DNA of 64,000 bases from Desulfobulbaceae bacterium BRH_c16a. Lineage in GTDB: Bacteria > Desulfobacterota > Desulfobulbia > Desulfobulbales > Desulfocapsaceae. Positions 10,296 to 20,400 of the stretch are shown in pieces. Made by a program: the position numbers and the translations under genes. Position 1 is the first letter of the stretch, and every line of letters starts with the position of its first letter. The stretch lies in NCBI GenBank assembly GCA_000961725.1, contig LADS01000058.1, positions 124,001 to 188,000 on the forward strand, in the 5' to 3' direction. The notes below the pieces were generated by a model, which was not told the DNA's origin, ran no database searches, and was given only the letters and a program-made list of their open reading frames with translations.

Positions 10296-10810
10296 AAAAA
10301 TTCGTGATCGCGGTAGTATTGGCAGTATTTGCCGCCTCCGGCGCCCATGCTTTCGGTACCGACAAGTTCAAGGACGAGGTGGAAAAAGAGGCAGGAGCCG
10401 TCAAGCTCGTCCGGGAAGTCATGAACGGCGGATATGAATTACTGACAACCGAAGAGTTGCAAGGGATCATCAAGGCCGGTGAGGATGTGGTCATCATCGA
10501 CACCATGCCGTACGAGGACAGTTATAAAAAAGCACATATTCCCAATGCCAAACAATTTCTTTTCCCCATCCCCGACATGAAGGAGTGGGACAGCAAGGAA
10601 ACCGACGGCAAGAGTCAGGAGGATTATGCTGCATTGCTTGGTCCGGATAAAAATAAGAAAATCATCGTCTACTGCGGTTTTGTCAAATGCACGAGAAGCC
10701 ACAACGGTGCAATCTGGGCAAAAAATCTCGGCTATACCAACGTGTATCGCCATCCGGGCGGGATTTTTGCGTGGCGGGGTGCCGGCTACCAGGTTGATTC
10801 TTTAAAGTAA
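10292..10810 (+). CDS. exported rhodanese-like protein
   Basis: Signal peptide MKKFVIAVVLAVFAASGAHA; VVIIDTMPYEDSYKKAHIPNA; VYCGFVKCTRSHNGA. Confidence 0.75.
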   Translation: MKKFVIAVVLAVFAASGAHAFGTDKFKDEVEKEAGAVKLVREVMNGGYELLTTEELQGIIKAGEDVVIIDTMPYEDSYKKAHIPNAKQFLFPIPDMKEWDSKETDGKSQEDYAALLGPDKNKKIIVYCGFVKCTRSHNGAIWAKNLGYTNVYRHPGGIFAWRGAGYQVDSLK

Positions 10811-10850
10811 AAAAGACCCCGCATTACAGATGGGGGGAAAAGATTAAGGG

Positions 10851-10881
10851 CGCGTCAATCCAGGGGATTACGCGTCTTTTT
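10851..10881 (+). terminator. possible Rho-independent terminator after the rhodanese gene
   Basis: Imperfect stem cgcg..aatcc/ggatt.cgcg followed by ctttttat. Confidence 0.45.
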
Positions 10882-10905
10882 ATGTTATATTCCGACCTCT
10901 AGAGT

Positions 10906-11038
10906 CTGTCGGATTATAGCAATTTTTTCTCAGATCGAGGCAAACTCGAAAAAATTACCGGAGGCATATATCTAATATTCCGAGGATAATTTTTTCGAGT
11001 TTAACGAAGAGATGGGGGAAAAGGGCATAATCCGACAG
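10906..11038. repeat. nested inverted repeat (MITE/REP-like or bidirectional terminator)
   Basis: Outer 12-bp arms ctgtcggattat/ataatccgacag and inner 16-bp arms aaactcgaaaaaatta/taattttttcgagttt, both perfect. Confidence 0.7.
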
Positions 11039-11042
11039 GCTC

Positions 11043-12773
11043 CTAGTCAAGAACGGGAATATAGATCCGGAAAACACTCCCCGCCCCAGGCCGGCTTTCG
11101 ACCGTTACGGCACCTTCGTGCGAGCGGAGAATGCCGAGTACAACCGCAAGGCCCATGCCCCGGCCGGTAAATTTACTGGTGAAAAAGGGGTCGAAAAGTT
11201 TTTCCATATTCTCAGCCTGAATCCCGCAGCCATTATCCCGTACGGAAAGGCAGGCGTACTGTTTGTCCTGCGGCTGCCAATCGAGAGGGAATCGATGCTT
11301 ACTGGAAATTTTTTCAGGACATACCGTTTGAAGTGACACATGAATAGCGCCGGGTTTATCCTCCATGGCTTCCCAGGCGTTGGCGACAAGATTTGAGAAT
11401 ATCTGCTGCATCTGCTGGGCGTTTGCCCTGACCAGCGGGCCGGGTAAGGGAAAATCAGTGGCAAGGACGATTTCCCTTGGCTTTGCCAGTTGCAGCAGGT
11501 GCACAATCTGGTTGCAGGCAGACGAGATATCCACAGGCTCTTTCGGCGCTATGGTCTGGCCGAGGTAGGTAAGCATCAGCCCGCTCATTTCCGAGGCCCG
11601 CCAGGCAGCCTGTAAGGCGTCTTTGATATTGTGGTTTGAATCGCCCCTTTTCTCAAGCATGTCCAGCGCAAGCTCAAGATTGCCGAGGACAACTCCGAGC
11701 ATATTATTGAAATTGTGGGATATCGCCCCGGCCATAAGGCTGAGGCTTTCGGCTTTGGCGAGTTGCTTGAGTTTATCCTGGTAAAAGAGCTGTTCCTGTT
11801 CCAGGTGCTTTCGGTCGGTGATGTTTTCGTGGGCCACAACGATTGCGGCACGGGGTGTATCGCCTATCAGCTTCGTTACCCTGCCGAGGAACCAGCGTTG
11901 CTTGCCGGATGAGTGGCAGGGATACTCCAGGCTGAAGGTTTCCTTCTCATCATGCAGAACCGAGCGGATGCCGGTGGCAAAGAGTCGGGCCGTCTCTTGC
12001 TCTTCGCCGCCTGTATTGTCGCAGATCGCCAGATAATTGGCGCCTTCGGCCAGACCGCCGACAATCGGTGGATTTTCGACGGCAAGCCGTCGCCATGCTT
12101 CATTTACCGCCAGGATCGTCCCATGTTCATCGAGGACGCAGACATGCGAAGCCAGCGAATCGAGAACCGCGGTGACAAAATTCTGGGATTTTTGCAGCGA
12201 TCTTTCAGCTTCGGCTCGAGCGGTTATGTCGGTGACGGTGACAAAAAGTTCATCGTGCGATTGATCCTCCGATGAATCCAGGCACTGTTGGGATGCAGCC
12301 GCCAGATCGACATGCATTCCGGTCGAAGCTGTGGATTTCAGTCGCACCTCAATGTGCTTATTGGTCGGATTCTTGAAAAAGGACCGCAAGCGTGATCGAA
12401 AAATAGCCTGATCGTCTGCGGCAAGAAAGTCGGCAAAAGGTTTGCCGTGCAGGTGTGGACTGTCGGTGCTGACCATGCGAGCGAAGGTCGCATTTGTTTC
12501 CTTGATGATTCCGGATCGATTTAAAACCACATATCCAACCGGCGCATTGTGATAAAGATTCATGTAGCGGGCCCTATTATCTTCCAAAGCGGCCTGGGAA
12601 TGGCGCAGTTCCTCATTCTGCAGTTCCAGTTCAATACGATGGACCTGCAGTTCATGGAGAAGCTGCTGATACTCCTCCGGCAGAAGCACGCCGGGAGCAT
12701 CAGCCCTGGCCTGAAGAACAGTTTCGGCCCTGCTGCGAAGGGGGAGAGGAGGGGCGGAGGTTTCGTTTGTCAT
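11043..12773 (-). CDS. PAS-domain sensor histidine kinase
   Basis: PAS segments, SLMAGAISHNFNNMLGVVLGNLELA H-box, NLVANAWEAM N-box, DNGCGI and GRGMGLAVV G-boxes. Confidence 0.85.
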   Translation of the reverse strand: MTNETSAPPLPLRSRAETVLQARADAPGVLLPEEYQQLLHELQVHRIELELQNEELRHSQAALEDNRARYMNLYHNAPVGYVVLNRSGIIKETNATFARMVSTDSPHLHGKPFADFLAADDQAIFRSRLRSFFKNPTNKHIEVRLKSTASTGMHVDLAAASQQCLDSSEDQSHDELFVTVTDITARAEAERSLQKSQNFVTAVLDSLASHVCVLDEHGTILAVNEAWRRLAVENPPIVGGLAEGANYLAICDNTGGEEQETARLFATGIRSVLHDEKETFSLEYPCHSSGKQRWFLGRVTKLIGDTPRAAIVVAHENITDRKHLEQEQLFYQDKLKQLAKAESLSLMAGAISHNFNNMLGVVLGNLELALDMLEKRGDSNHNIKDALQAAWRASEMSGLMLTYLGQTIAPKEPVDISSACNQIVHLLQLAKPREIVLATDFPLPGPLVRANAQQMQQIFSNLVANAWEAMEDKPGAIHVSLQTVCPEKISSKHRFPLDWQPQDKQYACLSVRDNGCGIQAENMEKLFDPFFTSKFTGRGMGLAVVLGILRSHEGAVTVESRPGAGSVFRIYIPVLD

Positions 12774-12814
12774 GGCTGTAGGCTCAAGATGAAAAAATCC
12801 ATGCCATCACCGAT

Positions 12815-15566
12815 TCAAAGGGGCGTCTTTACGCAGTCGGTGAAAAGGCAATAACGGTCTGTTATATCTTCAAATGTTGTGTAGACTTGAAACGGTTTTT
12901 CTTCTTTTTTTCTGAATTGTGGGCTGGCATTGACCAGAATCCATTTTGTGCCGGCGAAGGCAGGACTGAAAACGCCCATGATAAACCCGAAGACCGGCTG
13001 CCCGGTTCGCAGGGAAACCATGGCCGGATGCTCTTCCCCGTTCAGTGCTGAGCCGTCTTCGCGAACGGAACGCCAGCGGGGATCAAGGGAGGTGACTCCC
13101 CGCATCTGGTCGAAGGTTAAACCGAGAATTTTTTCGGCCGCAGGGTTGGCGGAAAAGATTCTGCCGTCGCTGTCCTGGTAAACCACCCCTTGGATCATGG
13201 TCTCAAACAGGCTCCGGTACTTGCTTTCGCTTTCTTCCATTGCCTCACTCATGCGCCGTCGTTCGGTGATATCCTCAAAACTGATCGCCAGGCGTTTCTC
13301 CGGCAGGCGGAAGATATGCATGCGATAGGCGCCGCTGAGATGCTCGTCTTGATATTTAAAGTCTTCGAGGTAGCAGGCTTCACCGGTTGTCATGACGGTG
13401 TGCAGTCTATCAAGAAGACTGTGCCGGTCGGCCGACGGCCAGATTTCTTCAAAGCGTTTGCCGCCGGAGTTTTCGAGGTTGATACCGGTCAGCCGTTCGG
13501 CCTCGGGGTTGCATTTTTCCAGCAGCAGTTCGCCTTTCCTGTTCTGCCGGTAGATAAACAGGCCGGCCGGCATGAACTGGCTGATGTCGAGCGCAGTTTG
13601 CCGGCTGCTTGCCAGATGGTCCTGAATGGTTTTGGTTTCGGTAATATCAATGAAGGTCATTACCATCCCCGAATAGGTGCTGGGGCCAATGGCATAAGGC
13701 AGGATACGGACCAGATAATGTTGGCCTGCCGTCGATTCAACCTCCTGCTCGATCATCCGGTTTGTCTGCTGCACGGCATTGATCATTTCGACTGGATTGA
13801 CACCTGTCAGACGATGGGTGATATGACTTACCGGCCGACCGATATCTTTTTCCATGATATGGAAGATATTGGTGATTTCCGGTGAGAACTTCCTGATCTC
13901 GAGGTCTTCGTCGAGCAGCAGCGTGCCGATTCGTGAGCTGGTTAAAAGATTGTCCACATCGTTGTTCAGCTCGGTCAGTTCGATTATCTTGTTCTGATGC
14001 TCGGCATTGACCGTATACAGTTCTTCATTGGTACTTTGCAGTTCTTCGTTGGTGCTCTGCAGCTCCTCGTTGCTGGCCAGCAGTTCTTCGTTGGTGGCCT
14101 GCAGCTCTTCATTGGAGGTTTCCAGTTCTTCAATGGTGGCCTGGAGGTTTTCTCTGGCAAACTGCAGTTCCTGCTCCAGATCGGCAATACGCTGCTGCGC
14201 TTCCTCTCCGAGATTATAACTGGTTATTTCGTCATTGGGGGTTGAGGGAAAAATTGAACATCTCAAAGGCTTTCTGCTGGAGTATGGGCTGCAGATAGAT
14301 AAGGAGATTGCGGCAGGTTATCAGGTCGATGTTGGTGAAGGGCGGATCCTTGATCAGGTTGTGCTGGGCAAAGACCACCATCTCCCGCAGATGTCGCGCG
14401 ATCTGCAGCTTTTCTTCCTTATGATAGAAATACTTGGCAACAATCTGCGGGGTTAAATCGCCCGCTATACTCTCCGGATAGATGCCGGTGCTGGCCGCCA
14501 CCACCGCATCTTTATCGATATCGGTGGCAAAGATCTTCACGTCCCGGCTGATAGACGCCTTTTCCATGGCCTCTTTCACCAGGATGGCGAGGGTGTAGGC
14601 TTCTTCGCCGGTGGAACATCCGGCCACCCAGAAGCGGATCTCACGGTTCTTGGTCCGGAGCAGCAGTTCCGGCAGCCATTTTTCCTCAAGTTCCTTCATG
14701 GCTTCCGGATCACGGAAGAAATTGGTGACGCCGATCAGCAGATCACGGTAGAGGGCCATCACCTCGCCGGGATAGTTCTGCAGGTAGTGGACGTATTTTT
14801 CAAAATCGCCGATCTGGTTGACCGACATGCGTCGTTCGATCCGGCGGGTGATGGTGCTTGGTTTGTAGTAGGTGAAATCGACCTTGGTCTTTTCCCGCAG
14901 TTCGGCAAAGAGCCGGGTCAGGGCGTCGGCATCCTTCAGCAGCAGGTCGGAGTGTTTTTCGCCCGATACATAAGGGTGAGCGACAAAGGCGAGAAGCTGT
15001 TCCGGCATCTTGTCCGGCGGCAGAATAAAGTCGGCGACCCCCGTTGAAATTGCCGCCCGCGGCATGCCGTCAAACTTGGCGCTTTCTTCATCCTGGACCA
15101 TGACCATGCCGCCAAGCTCCTTGATCGCCCGCACTCCCCGGGTGCCGTCACTGCCGGTGCCGGAGAGGATGATCGCGATGGTCCGTTCGCCCTGGTCCTC
15201 GGCAAGAGACTTGAGGAAGATATCAATGGGCAGGTTTATGCCCTGGTTGATGGCCTTGTCGTTTAGCAGCAGCTTGCCGTGAAAAATGGTCAGATTCTTT
15301 TTCGGCGGGATGAGATAGACATTGTCGGCCAGAACTTCCATGCCGTCTTCGGCCCGGTGCACCGGCATTGCCGTTTTTTTCGACAGCAGTTCGACCATCA
15401 GACTTTTATAATCCGGGGAAAGATGCTGGACGACAATGAACGCCAGGTTGCTGGTCGGCGGCATGTTCTTGAAAAAACCCTCGATTGCCTCCAGGCCACC
15501 GGCAGATGCGCCGATACCGACATAATGGGAAGGTTTCAAAGATTTTTCCTTTCTTCTGATCGTCAT
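12815..15566 (-). pseudogene. CheB-CheR-coiled-coil-PAS fusion, frameshifted with apparent internal deletion
   Basis: ORF 14232-15566 encodes CheB plus partial CheR and ends ...EMFNFSLNPQ*; ORF 12815-14266 in another frame carries the NEELQ heptads and PAS domains; the CheR C-terminus is missing between them. Confidence 0.75.
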
Positions 15567-15825
15567 TTGATTGTCTCGCTCAATGCCCTGCCATGTAAAT
15601 CAGCTGAGAGGCGTAAAATTGTTGAGTGATTACAAAACACATGAAAAAGGATGTTGCTTAAAAAGTAAATAAGATAAATTATTATTACTTGCAACATAGT
15701 TAATCACTCGTACTATTTCATGCCATATCCATAATTCATCTTCATGATGCGGTCATACATGGTACGGCAAAGGATGATGATGGAGCGCTGAGCGAAATGA
15801 AACTTACCGGGAGCCGGAAAAATCA

Positions 15826-16257
15826 ATGAAAAGTTCAACAATTACAAGATGGAAGGGGAATCTCGCTTTTAGTTCGCAGATCGGGGATCATGAGGTGCTG
15901 ACCGATGCTTCGACCGCGCATGGGGGTGACAACCGTGGTCCAAGCCCGAAAATGCTGATGATGGCTTCGCTTGCCGGATGTACAGGTGTCGATGTGGTGG
16001 CGATATTAAAGAAGATGCGGGTGGAAATTGATGATTTTTCCATGGCGATTGAAAGTGAGCTGACGGAAGAAGTGCCGGCAGTATATAAGTCGATGCATAT
16101 AGTCTACCATTTCACCGGCAGCAATCTCGATCCTGAGAAATTGAAGCGCGCTGTCGAACTTTCCCAGGACAAATATTGCGGAGTCAGTGCGATGTATGGG
16201 AAGATTATGGCTATTACCTGGGAGATCAGGATGAAAAATGATGGTGAAGGAAAATGA
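15826..16257 (+). CDS. OsmC-family protein
   Basis: HGGDNRGPSPKMLMMASLAGCTGVDVVAILKKM and KYCGVSAM motifs. Confidence 0.85.
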   Translation: MKSSTITRWKGNLAFSSQIGDHEVLTDASTAHGGDNRGPSPKMLMMASLAGCTGVDVVAILKKMRVEIDDFSMAIESELTEEVPAVYKSMHIVYHFTGSNLDPEKLKRAVELSQDKYCGVSAMYGKIMAITWEIRMKNDGEGK

Positions 16258-17441
16258 AGTCACAGGAAAAAATCACAGGCGAAAAAAAGCAAAGCGAGGC
16301 AGCATATCAGGGTTTTGAACAGGGACCGATCAGACCGCCAAGCGAGGCGGGCAGTCTCTTGATCCGCATATCCCGCAACTGTCCCTGGAATCGCTGCACC
16401 TTCTGTCCGGTCTACAAAGGCCGGGATTTTTCCCTGCGGCCCGTAGCGCACGTGCTGGAGGATATCGACCGGGTGCACCGCTATGCCCTTGCAGTCCGGG
16501 AGTGTGCGGCCGGAAACGGCAGGATCTATCCTGCCGATATCGAACGATTGCGGTCCATCGACGGACAGACCGACCAGGCGGCATTGAACGCTGCGTTGCA
16601 CTGGGCGACTGCCGGGATGCGCTCGATTTTTCTCCAGGATGCCAACAGTCTCATAATCAAACCGGAGAGGCTGCTGGTCATCCTTCGCCACTTGCAGGCG
16701 TGCTTTCCCTGGATTGAGCGGATTACTTCCTACGGCCGCTCGCACACCATAGCCAGGATCAGCGACGATAACCTGCGCCAGATGGCCGAGGCCGGTCTCT
16801 CGCGGATCCATATCGGCATGGAGTCGGGATCGGACAAGGTCCTCGCCCGGGTATGCAAAGGCGTCGATAAACAAACCCACATAACTGCAGGGCTGAAGGT
16901 CAAACAGGCGGGCATGGAGCTCTCGGAGTATATCATGCCGGGACTAGGCGGCCGCGAGTTGTCGGAGGAACATGCCAGAGAGAGTGCCGATGCCCTGAAC
17001 CGGATAAATCCGGATTTTATCCGCCTCCGAAGTCTTGCCATTCCCAATCATGTCGAACTGTATGAAGAATTCCGGCGGGGCGACTTCGAAAAGCTGTCCG
17101 ATAAAGAGACGGCTCAGGAGCTTGTTGTTTTTCTCGAGGATCTGGACGGCATCACCAGCACGCTGAAAAGCGATCATATTCTGAATCTTTTTGAAGATGT
17201 CGAAGGTGTCTATCCGCGGGATAAGGATAAAATGGTCGGTATCGTCAGGCATTTTCTCGACATGGCTCCCTTGGAGCAGATGGTTTATCAGGTCGGCCGA
17301 CGGATGGGACTTTTTCGTGGGATTGCCGACATGGCCGATGACCAAAAGCGGCAACAGGTCGAAACCGCCTGCCTGCGCGCAGGAATCCGCCCGGAAAATG
17401 TCGATGCAGCCATCGACGAGATGATAAAGCGTTTTATCTGA
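16254..17441 (+). CDS. radical SAM protein with CX4CX2C motif
   Basis: SRNCPWNRCTFCPVYKGRDFSLRP; GLSRIHIGMESGSDKVL; overlaps the OsmC stop. Confidence 0.75.
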   Translation: MKSQEKITGEKKQSEAAYQGFEQGPIRPPSEAGSLLIRISRNCPWNRCTFCPVYKGRDFSLRPVAHVLEDIDRVHRYALAVRECAAGNGRIYPADIERLRSIDGQTDQAALNAALHWATAGMRSIFLQDANSLIIKPERLLVILRHLQACFPWIERITSYGRSHTIARISDDNLRQMAEAGLSRIHIGMESGSDKVLARVCKGVDKQTHITAGLKVKQAGMELSEYIMPGLGGRELSEEHARESADALNRINPDFIRLRSLAIPNHVELYEEFRRGDFEKLSDKETAQELVVFLEDLDGITSTLKSDHILNLFEDVEGVYPRDKDKMVGIVRHFLDMAPLEQMVYQVGRRMGLFRGIADMADDQKRQQVETACLRAGIRPENVDAAIDEMIKRFI

Positions 17442-17467
17442 TGGAGACAGCAGACTGAGAGGATGAA

Positions 17468-20400
17468 ATGGCCCTGCACAATCGGGATGACGTAAAGGAT
17501 AACTGCGGCTTCGGCTTGATTTCCCATCTGGAGGGCGAGGCCAGCCATAAACTGGTTCGGACGGCAATCTCGTCGCTGTCCCGCATGGCCCACCGCGGCG
17601 GAATCGCCGCCGACGGCAAAAGCGGTGACGGCTGCGGCCTGCTGCTGCAGAAACCCGACGGCTTTTTCCAGGCCATTGCTCAAGAACAGGGCTGGAGTCT
17701 GGGCGGCCGGTACGGGGTCGGCATGGTCTTTTTCAGTCAGGATGCGGCCTTGGCCGAGGCCGCCCGGACAATCATCGACCAGGAGCTGGCGCGGGAAACC
17801 CTCACCGTCCTTGGCTGGCGCGAGGTGCCTTTAGATCCTGAGGTGCTCGGTGACTTTGCCGGGAATTCCATGCCGAAGATTGCCCAGGTCGTCTTCAACG
17901 GTCCTTTCGGCTGGGGCTCGAAGGATCTCGAGCGGCGGCTCTATATGGTGAAACGGCGGGTGGAAAAACGGGTGACGGGTGATGAAGATTTCTATATCGC
18001 CAGCCTTTCCAACCTGGTGATTATCTATAAAGGCCTGTGCCGGCCTGCCGATCTGCCGAAATTTTTCCCGGATCTGGCCGATTACCGGATGCAGTCGGCG
18101 ATCTGTCTCTTTCATCAGCGGTTCTCGACCAATACCCTGCCCAGATGGCCGCTGGCCCACCCGTTCCGTTACCTCGCCCATAACGGCGAGATCAACACCA
18201 TCACCGGCAACCGGCAATGGGCGAGGTCCCGGTCCTACAAATTCCGCTCGCCGCTGCTGCCGGACATGGCCGAGGCGGCGCCTTTTGTCAACAGCAGCGG
18301 GTCGGATTCCTCGGCGCTCGACAACATGCTCGAGCTGTTCCTGGCCGGCGGCATGGATCTTTTCCGGGCCTTCCGGCTGCTCATCCCGCCCGCCTGGCAG
18401 AATCATCCCGACATGGACGACGATCTGCGGGCCTTTTACGACTTCAACTCGATGCACATGGAGCCCTGGGACGGCCCGGCCGGAATCGTCATGAGCGACG
18501 GACGCTTCGCTGCCTGCGGCCTGGATCGCAACGGGCTCAGGCCGGCCAGGTACGTTATCACCAAGGACAGGCTTATCACTCTTGCTTCCGAAGTCGGCAT
18601 CTGGGATTACGAGCCGGACGAGGTGATCGAGAAGGGCAGGGTCGGCCCCGGCGAACTGCTGGTGATCGATACCCTCACCGGCAAGCGCTGGACTTCCTGG
18701 GATATCGACCGGGAGCTGAAAAGCCGCCATCCCTACCGCAAGTGGATGGACACCTGCTGCCGCAAACTCAACTCCTTCGACACTGACGAGACTCTTGAGA
18801 CAGGTGCCAGGGCTCTCGACGACGACAGGCTTTTACTCTATCAGAAGCTCTTCGGCTGCAGCAGCGAAGAGCTCGAGCAGATGGTGAAAGTGCTGGGCGA
18901 GACCAGCCAGGAGCCGGTATCTTCCATGGGCGACGATGTGCCGATGGCGGTCTTGTCCGGCGGGCAGCGCAGCCTCTACGACTATTTCCGCCAGATGTTC
19001 GCCCAGGTCACCAACCCGCCCATCGACCCCCTGCGGGAGCGCCATGTCATGTCGCTTGCCACCTGTGTGGGACGGGAGCAGAACGTCTTCGACGAGGCGC
19101 AGGGCCATGCCTACCGGGTGATGTTCCAGTCGCCGGTGCTGGTGTACAGCGACCTCCAGCAGCTGCTGCGGCTGAATAAGGCTCATTACAAGCATGTGAT
19201 CATCGACCTCAATTATCGGAAGCAGGTGGGCCTCAAGGCGGCGATCGAGGCGCTGGGGCAACGGGTTCTTGCTGAGACGGAAAACGGTGCGGTTCTTCTG
19301 GTTCTTTCCGACCGGGATATCGCGCCGGAGACGTTGCCTGTCCCTGCCGCCATGGCGGTGGGCGCGGTTCAGCGAACCTTGGTGGAAAACAACCGGCGCT
19401 GCGATGCCAATATCATCGTCGAAACCGCCAGTGTCCGCGACCCGCACCAGTTTGCCGTGCTTCTCGCGATGGGGGCAACCGCGGTCTATCCCTATCTGGT
19501 CTACGAGTCGCTCGGCCGGCTGGTCGATGATGGAGTACTCAAGACACCCCTGCGCCAGGCGATCCGTAATTATCGCAAGGGGGTCGACAAGGGCTTGCTG
19601 AAGATCCTCTCGAAGATGGGTATCTCGACCATTTCCTCCTACCGCTGCTCGCAACTGTTCGAGGCGGTGGGCCTGGCCCGGGAGGTCACCGACCTCTGTT
19701 TTACCGGGGTGGTGAGCCGGATCGAAGGAGCGGGTTTTGTCGATTTTCAGGAGGACCAGGAAAAACTCGCAAAACTTGCCTGGCGGCGGGTGCATAAACC
19801 GCTCAGTCGCGGCGGCCTGTTCAAGTATATCCATGGCGGCGAATATCACGCCTATAACCCCGATGTCGTGCACGCCTTGCAAAAGGCGGTGCGGACCGGC
19901 GATTTTGCCGATTATCAGGTCTACTCGGGCCTGGTCGACAACCGCCCGGTTGCCTGTCTGCGCGACCTCCTGCAGATAAAAAAGGGTGGGACGCCGATCG
20001 GACTTGACGAAGTCGAGCCGCCGGAAAACTTCTACCGTCGGTTCGACTCCGCCGCCATGTCGATCGGCGCTCTCGGCCAGGAGGCCCACGAGGCGCTGGC
20101 CATCGGCATGAACCGCCTCGGCGGCTTTTCCAACAGCGGCGAAGGCGGGGAGGATCCGGACCGGTTCGGCACCGAGCGGGTGTCGAAGATCAAGCAGGTC
20201 GCTTCCGGCCGCTTCGGCGTGACCCCCCATTACCTGATGAACGCCGAGGTGCTGCAGATCAAAATGGCCCAAGGGGCCAAACCCGGCGAGGGCGGGCAGC
20301 TGCCCGGCCATAAAGTGACCGCCCAGATTGCCGCCCTGCGGTATTCGATACCGGGAGTGACCCTCATCTCCCCGCCGCCGCACCATGACATCTATTCCAT

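Noticed and set aside
14007-14245. Plus-strand ORFs with [11 protein letters not shown] repeats
   Set aside because: Antisense of the NEELQ heptad coiled-coil; not a real low-complexity protein.
18833-20386. 517-aa minus-strand ORF opposite gltB
   Set aside because: Antisense shadow; gltB is unambiguous.
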